A stretch of 64,000 bases of DNA, from the NCBI GenBank assembly GCA_021297895.1, contig JAJTHN010000024.1, positions 1 through 64,000 on the forward strand, written 5' to 3'. Source of the stretch: Phycisphaeraceae bacterium. Its GTDB lineage: Bacteria; Planctomycetota; Phycisphaerae; Phycisphaerales; UBA1924. The translations under genes were made by a program, and so were the position numbers. Position 1 is the first letter of the stretch. Every line of letters starts with the position of its first letter. The notes beneath the pieces are model-generated. The model worked only from the letters and a program-made list of their open reading frames with translations. It had not been told where the DNA came from and ran no database searches. Shown piece by piece: positions 10,902 through 19,041 of this stretch.

Positions 10902-11969
10902 ATGCGCATTCTCGTGACAGGCGGGGCCGGGTACATCGGTTCGCACGCGACGCTGCGGCTGCTGCGCGACGGGCACGAGGTGCTGGTGATCGACAACCTG
11001 TCGCGTGGGCACGCGGGGGCGCTCGGCGCGGTCCGTCGCTCGGTTGCGAACGCCGAGGCGAGGCTGACGTTCGCGAAGATCGACCTACTCGACGAGGCGG
11101 CGCTGGTACCGGCGGTGAGCGCTTTCGATCCTGACGCCGTGCTGCACTTCGCGGCGATGGCGTATGTGGGCGAGAGCGTCGCTTCGCCGCTGGAGTACTG
11201 GCGGGTGAATGTGGCGGGCGGTGTGTCGCTGCTGCGGGCGTGTGCCGCGAGCAGGGGCGGGGCGGGGGTGCCGAGGTTCGTGTTCAGCAGCACGACGGCG
11301 ACCTATGGCCAGCCGGCGCCGCACGAGGTGCCGATCGTCGAGACGATGGCGCAGGCTCCGATCAATCCGTATGGCGCGAGTAAGCTGGCGATGGAGCGTG
11401 TGCTGCGCGATCACGCCGCGGCGTGCTCCGCGGCGGGGCGTGAGTTCTCGTGCGCGTTTCTGCGGTACTTCAATGTCGCCGGGTGCGACCGCGCGGGTGT
11501 GCTGGGCGAGCACCACGCGCCCGAGACGCACCTGATCCCGACGCTGATCCAGGCGGCGCTGGGCATCCGCGAGCACTTCCGCGGCGAGAATGTCGTGACG
11601 CTCTACGGAAGCGACTACCCCACGCCCGACGGCACGGCGATCCGCGACTACATCCATGTGGAGGATCTCGTCGATGCGCACGTGCGCGTGCTCGCGGCGA
11701 TGAGCCCCGGGCGCGTGCTGGCGTACAACCTCGGGCGCGGGCGAGGATCGAGCGTGAAGGAGGTCGTGGCCAGTGTGGAGCGGGTACTCGGACGCTCGGT
11801 GCCGGTGAAGATGGGGCCGAGGCGTGCGGGCGACCCCGCGGAGCTGACCGCCGACGCGTCGCTGATCGCCCGGGAACTGGGCTGGTCGCCACGCGTAGCG
11901 GACCTTGATGACATCGTGTCCTCGGCGTGTTCGTGGTTCGCGGCGCACCGGCGCGGCTATGACGTGTGA
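10902..11969 (+). CDS. galE: UDP-glucose 4-epimerase
   Basis: NAD-dependent interconversion of UDP-glucose and UDP-galactose (or their N-acetyl forms), supplying sugars for surface glycans. It is an extended short-chain dehydrogenase: nucleotide-binding TGGAGYIGSH (6-15), catalytic SSTT (129-132) and Y157-GAS-K161. The 355-residue length and the C-terminal VKMGPRRAGDPAELTAD block match GalE. The start is immediately after a -10-like TACGAT with no ribosome site. Exact substrate range is not determinable by eye. Confidence 0.93.
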   Translation: MRILVTGGAGYIGSHATLRLLRDGHEVLVIDNLSRGHAGALGAVRRSVANAEARLTFAKIDLLDEAALVPAVSAFDPDAVLHFAAMAYVGESVASPLEYWRVNVAGGVSLLRACAASRGGAGVPRFVFSSTTATYGQPAPHEVPIVETMAQAPINPYGASKLAMERVLRDHAAACSAAGREFSCAFLRYFNVAGCDRAGVLGEHHAPETHLIPTLIQAALGIREHFRGENVVTLYGSDYPTPDGTAIRDYIHVEDLVDAHVRVLAAMSPGRVLAYNLGRGRGSSVKEVVASVERVLGRSVPVKMGPRRAGDPAELTADASLIARELGWSPRVADLDDIVSSACSWFAAHRRGYDV

Positions 11970-12321
11970 GGTTCGCGGACCGGATGTTCGATGCGGGGCA
12001 CGGGGACAGGCGACGAAGCCGCGGCGCCGCCGGTTTTATGGGACATCCGGCCTTGAGGGGCCTGTACATTTCGAACCCGTGGCGTGCAAGCAGACACGGC
12101 GGAAGTTTGCGCGGAAGATCGCGGGGCGTGGGGTCTGCGGCCCTTGGCGAGAGATTGTCGGAATCGCGCTCTGGGCGCGGCGGAATTCGGCGCGGGGCGA
12201 TCAAGCGTGTTCATGTTGATCGCGGCGGGGCCGATGAGAGGGGTGCCGATGTGACGTGTGCGGACCGGACGGAGGAGAGTCGGCCCGCATGGAGTGGAGC
12301 ATCGGCGCTGGAGTGTGCCTC
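11970..12321. other. Intergenic region between galE and the MshEN-domain gene
   Basis: About 350 bases without a convincing gene. TACATT at 12065-12070 is a possible -10, but its -35 region is not convincing. A GC-rich palindromic stretch followed by TTTT near 12018-12037 might terminate galE weakly. Confidence 0.25.
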
Positions 12322-12822
12322 ATGGGCAAGCGTCTTGGTGAGATTCTCGTGCAGCGAGGGTACATGACGATGGCGCAGGTCGAGGAGGTGCTTCTCGAAC
12401 AGGCGCGTTCGAAGCGTCCCTTTGGCGAGATCGCCGAGCAGCGCTTCGAGGTGACACCACAGCAGCTCGAGAGCGCGTGGGCGGAGCAGTATGCGAACCT
12501 GACGGCGAGTGTGGACCCGAGGACCGAACGTGTAGAGCCCGACGCTGTGTCGAGCGTTTCCGCGCGTCAGGCCTGGCAGTTTGGTCTGCTCCCGCTGCGT
12601 CGCGATGGTCGCGAACTGCTCATTCTCACGACGCAGCAGCACCTCCCAAGGGCGCTGCGCTTCGCGTACCGGCACTTCGGGCCGGCGTGCTACTTCGTGC
12701 TCTGTTCGCCCGAGCGGCTGACGGAGGCGCTGGAGAAGTACCGGCCGATGCTCGGCGCGTCGGAGTTGTTCTCGAGTATCGAGCGGACGCGTGCCGCGGC
12801 CCTGGGCGACTCGCCGGCGTAG
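12322..12822 (+). CDS. MshEN/GspE N-terminal domain protein
   Basis: A 166-residue protein matching the N-terminal module of type II secretion and type IV pilus ATPases: KRLGEILVQRGYMTMAQVEE is typical of MshEN/T2SSE_N, with FGEIAEQRFEV and AWAEQYANLT after it. In this superfamily the module can bind cyclic di-GMP, but the binding motif is not clearly complete here. No ATPase domain follows, so this is a stand-alone module, possibly regulatory. Start ATG 12322 has GGAG eight bases upstream; an in-frame ATG at 12289 is less likely. Confidence 0.68.
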   Translation: MGKRLGEILVQRGYMTMAQVEEVLLEQARSKRPFGEIAEQRFEVTPQQLESAWAEQYANLTASVDPRTERVEPDAVSSVSARQAWQFGLLPLRRDGRELLILTTQQHLPRALRFAYRHFGPACYFVLCSPERLTEALEKYRPMLGASELFSSIERTRAAALGDSPA

Positions 12823-13062
12823 CCGGCGATCGAGCCAGCGGGGCGAGCACGCGGGGCCGCGAAGCCCGCGAGCGAAGTGTGCCCGAGTCCGGATGAGCGT
12901 CGCTGCGACGCTGGTTCCGGGGCGGGCGCAAGGATCTTGGTCGGCTTGCTCCAGCCGACCGGAAGTGGCCGCTGAAGGTCGTCGCCCGCCGGGGAGCCGG
13001 CACGGCGAAGGATCGACGGCCAGGCCGGGGACGACGTGACGTACGGCCGAAGTTTGACGCGA
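12823..13062 (+). other. GC-rich structured intergenic stretch, possible ncRNA or long 3' UTR
   Basis: Contains nested inverted repeats: GCGTCG/CGACGC at 12897-12911; an 8-bp perfect hairpin at 12939-12946/12953-12960; and an enclosing stem 12921-12928/12983-12990. It runs into a strong terminator at 13063. I compared it by eye with SRP RNA, RNase P RNA, 6S RNA and tmRNA signatures and found no match. Confidence 0.35.
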
Positions 13063-13096
13063 CCGCCCCGCGAACACACGCGCGGGGCGGTTTTTT
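13063..13096 (+). terminator. Rho-independent terminator
   Basis: A perfect 10-bp stem (CCGCCCCGCG at 13063-13072 with 13081-13090), loop AACACACG, then six T. Its direction fits the plus-strand gene or RNA before it. Confidence 0.9.
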
Positions 13097-13115
13097 ATTG
13101 CGCGCCGGAAGCCGA

Positions 13116-14474
13116 TCAGGACTTGCGGAAGATCGGCGCCGGATCGAACTTGGAGCCGAGAATCCGGCGAGCATCGGCGGTTAGCCACTTCTCCAGAACG
13201 CTGGCGTAAACCTGGCGGAAGTCGACGGTGTACTTCAGGTCGCCCTGATCAAGGTCCGAGAGCGACGGGTGCGGGTTGAGCACGCCCGGCGTGACCATCG
13301 GGCCGGTGAGGAACATCGGCGCGGCGGTGCCGTGATCGGTGCCCTGGCTTGCGTTCTGGCCCACGCGGCGACCGAACTCGCTGAAGGTCATCGTCAGAAC
13401 GCGGCCGTCGTTGCCCTGCGCCTTGAGGTCGGCGTAGAAGGCCTTGATGGCCGCGGCGTACTGGCCGAGCAGATTCGCGTGGCGACCCTGTTCGCCGCCC
13501 TGGCCGGAGTGCGTGTCGAAGCCGCCCATGCTGACGTAGTACACGCGCGTGGAGAGCTTGCTCTGGATCATGCTGGCGACCATCTGGAGTTGGCGGGCCA
13601 GTTCGCTGTTGGGATACTGCGTGCGCGGGCGCGTGCCCACGGCTTTGCGGATCATGTCGCTGCTGATCTGGGCGTCCAGCGCTGTGCGGGTGAGGAAGCC
13701 GGTGTTGCTATCGGGGTCCACGCCCGCGGGCAGGCCCGCGCGGGTGATCTGCTCGTAGCCCTGCGCCAGCGTGTCGCCCTCGCCCGCGCCGGTCCAGCGG
13801 AAGAGGTCGGCGCTCTCGAAGCTCACGGCGGAGATCGCGCGGCCCTTCATCGCCAGCGGCGCGCTGGCGCCGATGGCGATGCCGATCTGCGGGTTGTGGC
13901 CCTTGCCGAGCTTGGGGCTGGTGGCGGGTGTGGCGGGTGCACGCCCGCGACCGCCGGACTCAAAGGCGCCGAAGCCGACGCACTCGCTGTCGAAGTACTT
14001 GCCCAGCCAGCCCTCGCCGGTGCCGCTGGTCTCGGCGGTGTGCCAGATGTCCATGCTCTTAAAGTGCGAGCGGTTGGGGTTGGGGTAGCCCACGCCCTGG
14101 ACGATGCCCAGCAGGCCTTCGTTGTAGAGGTCCGCGAGCGGCGCGAGGCTCGGGTGCAGGCCTTCCTCGGCCTTGCTGAGCTTGATCACGCGATCGGCGC
14201 GAACGCCGATCCCTGGGCGGGCGCGGTAGTAGGCCTGATCGCCGAACGGCACAACGGTGTTGAGCCCGTCGTTGCCGCCGGAGAGCTGGATGACGACGAA
14301 GATGTTGTCCTCGTTCACGCCGGGGATGCTCTTTGCGCCGGGCTGGGCGCGTTGAAGGCCCATGGCGCTGGCCTGAATGAAGTGCGGCACCGCGACCGCC
14401 GCGGAGGCCATCACCAGGCCGGTCGAGAGGAACTGACGACGGGTGAACGCGGTCAGGGGCAGGTCGTAAGACAT
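13116..14474 (-). CDS. DUF1501 family exported protein (Tat signal)
   Basis: A 452-residue member of the sulfatase-like DUF1501 family, abundant in planctomycetes, of unproven function. It starts with a twin-arginine signal (TRRQFLSTGLVMASAAVAV, R12-R13). Typical blocks follow: IQLSGGNDGLNTVVPFGD, YYVSMGGFDTHSGQ and FSEFGRRVGQNASQGTDHGT. The start at 14474 has GGAG upstream on the minus strand. It lies 92 bases downstream of a DUF1800 gene, the usual partner; the pair is thought to act together in the periplasm. Confidence 0.9.
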   Translation of the reverse strand: MSYDLPLTAFTRRQFLSTGLVMASAAVAVPHFIQASAMGLQRAQPGAKSIPGVNEDNIFVVIQLSGGNDGLNTVVPFGDQAYYRARPGIGVRADRVIKLSKAEEGLHPSLAPLADLYNEGLLGIVQGVGYPNPNRSHFKSMDIWHTAETSGTGEGWLGKYFDSECVGFGAFESGGRGRAPATPATSPKLGKGHNPQIGIAIGASAPLAMKGRAISAVSFESADLFRWTGAGEGDTLAQGYEQITRAGLPAGVDPDSNTGFLTRTALDAQISSDMIRKAVGTRPRTQYPNSELARQLQMVASMIQSKLSTRVYYVSMGGFDTHSGQGGEQGRHANLLGQYAAAIKAFYADLKAQGNDGRVLTMTFSEFGRRVGQNASQGTDHGTAAPMFLTGPMVTPGVLNPHPSLSDLDQGDLKYTVDFRQVYASVLEKWLTADARRILGSKFDPAPIFRKS

Positions 14475-14566
14475 GGCGGGCTCCGTGAACAGATGGTCGG
14501 TCGGCCGGGGTGCTTCTTGCGGCGAAGTGACAGGAATGCGGACGAGGCGGTGAGCGAGCGGGCGGG

Positions 14567-16144
14567 TCAGCAGAGCTGATACTCGGGCATGGACGTGATG
14601 AGCATGCACAGCTGGGTCATGCCCTCATCGTCGAGCTTGCCGGTGCGGGAGCGCATGAAGTCCTCGAGCGCAGCGCGTCCCGCGGGATTGGTGCGGCCGA
14701 GCATGAATCGGAGCATGGCATCCAGAACGGCGGTTGAATCGCCGCCGTTGACGGCCGGGTACGCATCGGCAAGCTGCGTGAGGAGTTTGCCGGGCTCGAA
14801 TCGCTCCTGATCGGCCAGCGCATCGCGGCCGATGGGGCGACGGCCGGTGAGGAGGAAGACCATGATGTTCTGGCGGACGAACATCGTGGCGGTGTTGATC
14901 CACGCGCGACCGCCATCCCAGCCCTTGACGCTCGGCGGGAAGAAGAGTTCCTGGCCCATTCGTTCGGCGGCGTCGTTGAGCACGCTCAGGTCGCGGACGG
15001 GCGTCTTGAGTTGCCGCACCGCGCCGACGATGAGTTGCACGGGGGACTTGATCTGCTCGCCGCGGACCAGCGGGTCGTAGAAGTGCTGGCTCATGAACAG
15101 TCGCTTGAGGACGGGGCGCAGTTCGTAGCGACCGCCGGAGAGCGTGCGAGCGAGGTCATCGACGACACCTTGGGCGACCTTGTCAAAGGCGGGACGGCCG
15201 GAGGGGAAGTCGTTGACGAAGTGCTTGTAGAGCTTGCCGGCGATAAAGCGCGCGCATTCGCGTTTCTGGAGGATGATCTTGACGAAGTCATCGCCGTTGT
15301 GATTGCCCTTGACGCCGAGGATGGTCTTCCCGCCGGTGTCGTGATTGCGCTGCTGGAAGACGAACTCGTTTCCGTCGAAGGTGTAGCCGGTCAGCGCTCG
15401 TGCGCCCTGCTTGATGTCGTCCTCGGAGTAGTTGCCGACGCCGAGGCTGAAGAGCTCCATCAGTTCGCGTGCAAGGTTCTCGTTGGGGCGGTCCTTGCGG
15501 GAATTGTTGTTGTTGAGGTACGCGAGCATCGCCGGGTCGCGGATGATGCCGCCGAGCAGATCGCCGAAGTTCCCCGCCGCGTTCTTGCGGAGGAAGTTGT
15601 TCTGCATCAGCATGTGATAGCTGTTCTCGATCGTGCGGTAACTGGTGGCGAAGTGCCCGTGCCAGAGGAGGGTGAGTTTCTCCTGAAGGGGCCGGGGCGT
15701 TTCGATCATGCGCGTGAGCCACCAGTTCTGGATCTCGCGCATCTGCTCGCGGTCGACCTGCTGGGCGCGCTGGCGCATGAGGCGCAGACGGGCGAGCGCA
15801 TCCTCGTCGCGGCGGGCCTGCGCCTGGCGGTACTCCTGCCGCTCTTCGACCGTGGGCTCGCGCATGATGTCGCTGCGGACATCGGCATCGCCGGCGTACT
15901 TGATGTCGTCGTAGTCAACGAGATAGTCGACGGACTTCTTCAGCCCCCAGCGCGTCAGGAGTTGGATCTGATCGGGCGAGCCGCCGAAGCCGGCGCGCAT
16001 GAGCAGGTGGCGGGCCTCCTCAAAGCCGAAGAGTTCCGGCTTGAGCGGCTGGAGCGACGAGGTCGGCACACGCGGCGGCTCGGTGCGCTGCGGAGTCGGC
16101 GCGGGCCGGGAGGCGGGGGTCGGCGTGGCGGTGCTGTTCTGCAT
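14567..16144 (-). CDS. DUF1800 family protein
   Basis: A 525-residue protein of the DUF1800 family, function unknown, nearly always paired with DUF1501 as here. Characteristic segments are HLLMRAGFGGSPDQI (46-60), LTLLWHGHFATSY, NENLARELMELFSLGVGNY and ALTGYTFDG, then FFPPSVKGWDGGRAWI near the C-terminus. No obvious signal peptide; residues 1-35 are Pro/Thr-rich. The start at 16144 has GGAG on the minus strand. The pair likely forms one operon read from here. Confidence 0.9.
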   Translation of the reverse strand: MQNSTATPTPASRPAPTPQRTEPPRVPTSSLQPLKPELFGFEEARHLLMRAGFGGSPDQIQLLTRWGLKKSVDYLVDYDDIKYAGDADVRSDIMREPTVEERQEYRQAQARRDEDALARLRLMRQRAQQVDREQMREIQNWWLTRMIETPRPLQEKLTLLWHGHFATSYRTIENSYHMLMQNNFLRKNAAGNFGDLLGGIIRDPAMLAYLNNNNSRKDRPNENLARELMELFSLGVGNYSEDDIKQGARALTGYTFDGNEFVFQQRNHDTGGKTILGVKGNHNGDDFVKIILQKRECARFIAGKLYKHFVNDFPSGRPAFDKVAQGVVDDLARTLSGGRYELRPVLKRLFMSQHFYDPLVRGEQIKSPVQLIVGAVRQLKTPVRDLSVLNDAAERMGQELFFPPSVKGWDGGRAWINTATMFVRQNIMVFLLTGRRPIGRDALADQERFEPGKLLTQLADAYPAVNGGDSTAVLDAMLRFMLGRTNPAGRAALEDFMRSRTGKLDDEGMTQLCMLITSMPEYQLC

Positions 16145-16381
16145 TCGTGTGCTCCGGAAGTGCGAAGCGATGTCGGCCGCGGCTCAACGTCCGGCGAGTC
16201 GGTGCAATTGCATCGCAGCCGAGGATTCGGCGTGCGGCCTTGGGCATTATCGGAATTCGTCGGGCCGAATGCAGCGCGGACCGTCAAATGCCCGAAAGTT
16301 CGCAAAACGATCGGGTGAATTTCGCGCCTCCGGCGAACTCGGCGCGGGGGTTGCCCGCGCTCGACGGCAGGTCGCGATCGA

Positions 16382-17887
16382 TCACGCCGGCTGGCTCTGG
16401 GCCGCGGCGGGCCGATCCGCGGCGGGGGCGGTGGTACGTGCGGCACGCGCGTGCAGCGCGGCCCAGGTCATCGCGATGGTGCAGGTCGCCAGCAGCGCCG
16501 CGCCGTTTGCCTGGTGCAGCGTGCGCACGAGGACCTCCCACGCGGGGACCGAGGCCATGGTCGCGATCTGGTCGGCGGTGGGCGGGGGCGTGTTGGTGTG
16601 CGGGCTGATGAGCACCGCCAGCAGCGCGACCCAGCCCAGCGCGAACTGGATGCCCACGACGCCGTGCAGCGCTGCCCCGAGACGGCGTGTGCCCAGTGAG
16701 GCGGTCTCACGGCCGCGGCGGATGAGCAGCGAGCCGGCGATGACGGCCACGATGAGAACGGCGAGGCTGAAGACCACGTGCGACCAGAGGGCGTGCGGCG
16801 AGCGGAGGTGCCGGTACATCGCGCCGAAGATCAGTTGAATCACCAGCGAGCCGAAGAGGATCTGCGGCAGCATGCGGACCGCGCCGCTCAGCACGGTGGT
16901 GCGCACATGGTCGAGCCGGGGCCAGATGACCACGGTGAACGCCGCGGTGGCGGCCAGAAAGATCTGCCCGAGAACGCCGTGGAAGACCGCGAGCCACTGG
17001 CTGGTCTGCGTCACGCGCAGGCCGCCGAGATAGCCCTGAAGGCACACGCCCACGAGCAGCAGCACGGCGAAAAGGCGAACAAACCCGCGTCGATCAACGA
17101 AGAATGTGAAGGCCATCAGAACGAGCGTCGTCAGACCAACCAGCATGCCGAAGAGCCGGTGGGTGTGCTCGAGGAAGATGTGCGGATCGGCCATGAGGCT
17201 GATGGGGTACAGCAGCATGTTCGCGCCGTAGGACTGCGGCCAGTCGGGCACGGCCAGGCCGGCCTTTGCGCTGGTGACCACGCCGCCCAGGGTCAGCAGC
17301 GGCACGATGGCGATCGTCGCGATGACGGCGTAACGGAAGAGCATGTCGCGTTTCCAGGCGAATACATCGGCCCATGTCGTCGATGGGACGTCCTTGCCAA
17401 AGAGCCGCGCGAGAACGCCGGCGATCGCGCCGGCAATGGCGCAACTGAGAAGGAACCCGGCGATGATCAGAGCGGCACCGGGGCGCACGCTCGCGACGTT
17501 CGCCTCGGCCGATCCCCGCACGACCGCCTCCGCGGCGCTCGAGGTCGGCGTGGTGAGCTTGGAGCCCAGGATCATCAGTGTCACCAGGCCCGCGATCAGC
17601 CCGCCCGTGATGGCGCTCGGAAGGCGCATCGAGCGCGGCAGGCCTCGCGTCAGCAGCACGCCCATGACCACAAGCAGCGCCAGCAGGGCCGGCCCGGCCA
17701 CCATCGGCGGAAAGAAGTCGATGGTGCTGGGCATGTGCATGAGGAACCAGGCGCACCACAGTGCGACCGCTGAGCCCATGCCCGTGACGATCGCGGCGGG
17801 CCAGATCGGCAGCGACGCGCCCGCCGCGGCGGTGGGGGATGGGGATGCAGCGATGGGGGTGGTCAGACGTGAAGAGTGCTGATCCAT
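16382..17887 (-). CDS. ctaA: Heme A synthase (COX15/CtaA) with N-terminal membrane extension
   Basis: Oxidises the C8 methyl of heme O to make heme A for the caa3 oxidase encoded nearby. The last 310 residues hold the CtaA eight-helix core with heme-ligand histidines in LEHTHR (about 239-244), VFHGVLGQ, LHGVVGIQ and LHQANG. It is 501 residues long versus 300-350 usual; residues 30-170 add about four extra transmembrane helices. Start ATG 17887 has no ribosome site but TACTGT ends seven bases upstream; GTG at 17896 is an alternative. It is divergent from actA, fitting a shared respiratory role. Confidence 0.88.
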   Translation of the reverse strand: MDQHSSRLTTPIAASPSPTAAAGASLPIWPAAIVTGMGSAVALWCAWFLMHMPSTIDFFPPMVAGPALLALLVVMGVLLTRGLPRSMRLPSAITGGLIAGLVTLMILGSKLTTPTSSAAEAVVRGSAEANVASVRPGAALIIAGFLLSCAIAGAIAGVLARLFGKDVPSTTWADVFAWKRDMLFRYAVIATIAIVPLLTLGGVVTSAKAGLAVPDWPQSYGANMLLYPISLMADPHIFLEHTHRLFGMLVGLTTLVLMAFTFFVDRRGFVRLFAVLLLVGVCLQGYLGGLRVTQTSQWLAVFHGVLGQIFLAATAAFTVVIWPRLDHVRTTVLSGAVRMLPQILFGSLVIQLIFGAMYRHLRSPHALWSHVVFSLAVLIVAVIAGSLLIRRGRETASLGTRRLGAALHGVVGIQFALGWVALLAVLISPHTNTPPPTADQIATMASVPAWEVLVRTLHQANGAALLATCTIAMTWAALHARAARTTAPAADRPAAAQSQPA

Positions 17888-18214
17888 GAGGAACACAGTA
17901 GAGGAGTGGGGCGGGGAGATCGAGTGATCGGAATAAGTTTGGTTTCGGTGGCAAGATAAGGGTTTTTATGTATAATTTTGTTGAGACCGGGACTTGCTCC
18001 TCTTCCCTGAGTGCAACTATTCTCGCCTGTCAGGAATTGCGAGCAAGTGTGAGGCTTTGACAAGGGAACCCCCCGGCGGTGAGAATTCCGGCCGGACAGG
18101 ATTCATTGCGGCAGGGCGGGAGTGTGTTCGAGCGGTGGATGCTCGTTCAGTGATGGTTGCAAAGTTCGAGCGCTCGCGGCTCGGGTCAGACAGCAGCAAG
18201 GCAGGAGTTCACGC
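17888..18214. other. Divergent intergenic region between heme A synthase and actA
   Basis: About 327 bases separate the divergent genes. It includes the most AT-rich stretch I noticed in the window (17930-17985), with a perfect TATAAT for actA and TACTGT facing heme A synthase. Nothing in it looks coding. Confidence 0.5.
17949..17976 (+). promoter_or_regulatory. Promoter of the respiratory cluster
   Basis: A perfect -10 TATAAT (17971-17976) sits in a locally AT-rich patch of a GC-rich genome. A poor -35 (TGGCAA, 17949-17954) is 16 bases upstream. This would give a leader of about 230 bases before actA. Confidence 0.5.
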
Positions 18215-18913
18215 GTGTCAACGATTTTCCCAAAGTGGACCAACGGGCTGCCGACGATGATCGCTGGCGGGACGGTGGGGACGCTGGCGTTGGTCGTCGG
18301 AGTTGTGTGGTACACGTTCACGCCGGCGTATTGGGCGGTGGGGTACATGCCAAAGCAGCCGGGTGGCGGGTTCAACCACCAGATCCACGCGGGCAAACTG
18401 GGCATGGACTGCCGCTATTGCCACACGCACGTCGAGAGCTCCTCGGAGGCGAACATCCCGAGCGTCAAGACGTGTTTCGGCTGCCACGCTGAGGGCAAGC
18501 TGCAGGTCTACAACGACAGCGATGCGCACAAGGGAAAGACGGCGTTCATCCGCGAGGCGTACGCCGAGGACCAGCCCATCGAGTGGCGTCGCGTGCACAA
18601 GGTTGCCGACTACGTACGAAACTTCCCGCACCACGCGCACGTGGCGGCGGGCGTGTCGTGCCTTTCGTGCCACGGCAACATCGCGCGCATGCCCGAGGTC
18701 TGGCAGGAGGAGAGCCTGAGCATGGGCTGGTGCCTGGATTGCCACCGCAACCCCGAGAAGAACCTCGTTCCCAAGGATCAGGTCACGCGGCTGTTCGATG
18801 TCGAGGACCTGTTCAAGGCCGAGAACGAGGCCAAGCGGATCGACAACGGCAAGAAGTTCTACGAGGAGCGTCGTCTGGCGGCGCCGGAGAACTGCGGCGC
18901 GTGCCACTACTGA
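18215..18913 (+). CDS. actA: Alternative complex III subunit ActA, pentaheme cytochrome c
   Basis: Membrane-anchored periplasmic cytochrome of alternative complex III, which oxidises menaquinol and passes electrons to cytochrome c or the oxidase. One N-terminal helix (14-36) is followed by five CxxCH sites: C66RYCH, C87FGCH, C149LSCH, C173LDCH and C227GACH. Further histidines around 54-58 and 139-142 can be distal ligands. It is 232 residues long from GTG 18215, which has CAGGAG seven bases upstream; the frame is open to 18122 without support. First gene of the act-cox cluster. Confidence 0.93.
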   Translation: MSTIFPKWTNGLPTMIAGGTVGTLALVVGVVWYTFTPAYWAVGYMPKQPGGGFNHQIHAGKLGMDCRYCHTHVESSSEANIPSVKTCFGCHAEGKLQVYNDSDAHKGKTAFIREAYAEDQPIEWRRVHKVADYVRNFPHHAHVAAGVSCLSCHGNIARMPEVWQEESLSMGWCLDCHRNPEKNLVPKDQVTRLFDVEDLFKAENEAKRIDNGKKFYEERRLAAPENCGACHY

Positions 18914-19041
18914 ATTGATGACAACCCGCCCGCGATCGAGTCGGGCGATGATGGCGAATCGGTCGGAACTGACCAGTCACAGACCAGCGATGACTTCCCC
19001 CGGGCCGGCGACCGGTCGGCCCAACAGATACGGACAGCCCC

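Noticed and set aside
12921-12990. SRP RNA (4.5S) because of CCGGAAG in a hairpin
   Set aside because: The conserved GGTCAGG/GCAGC asymmetric-loop partners are absent around it.
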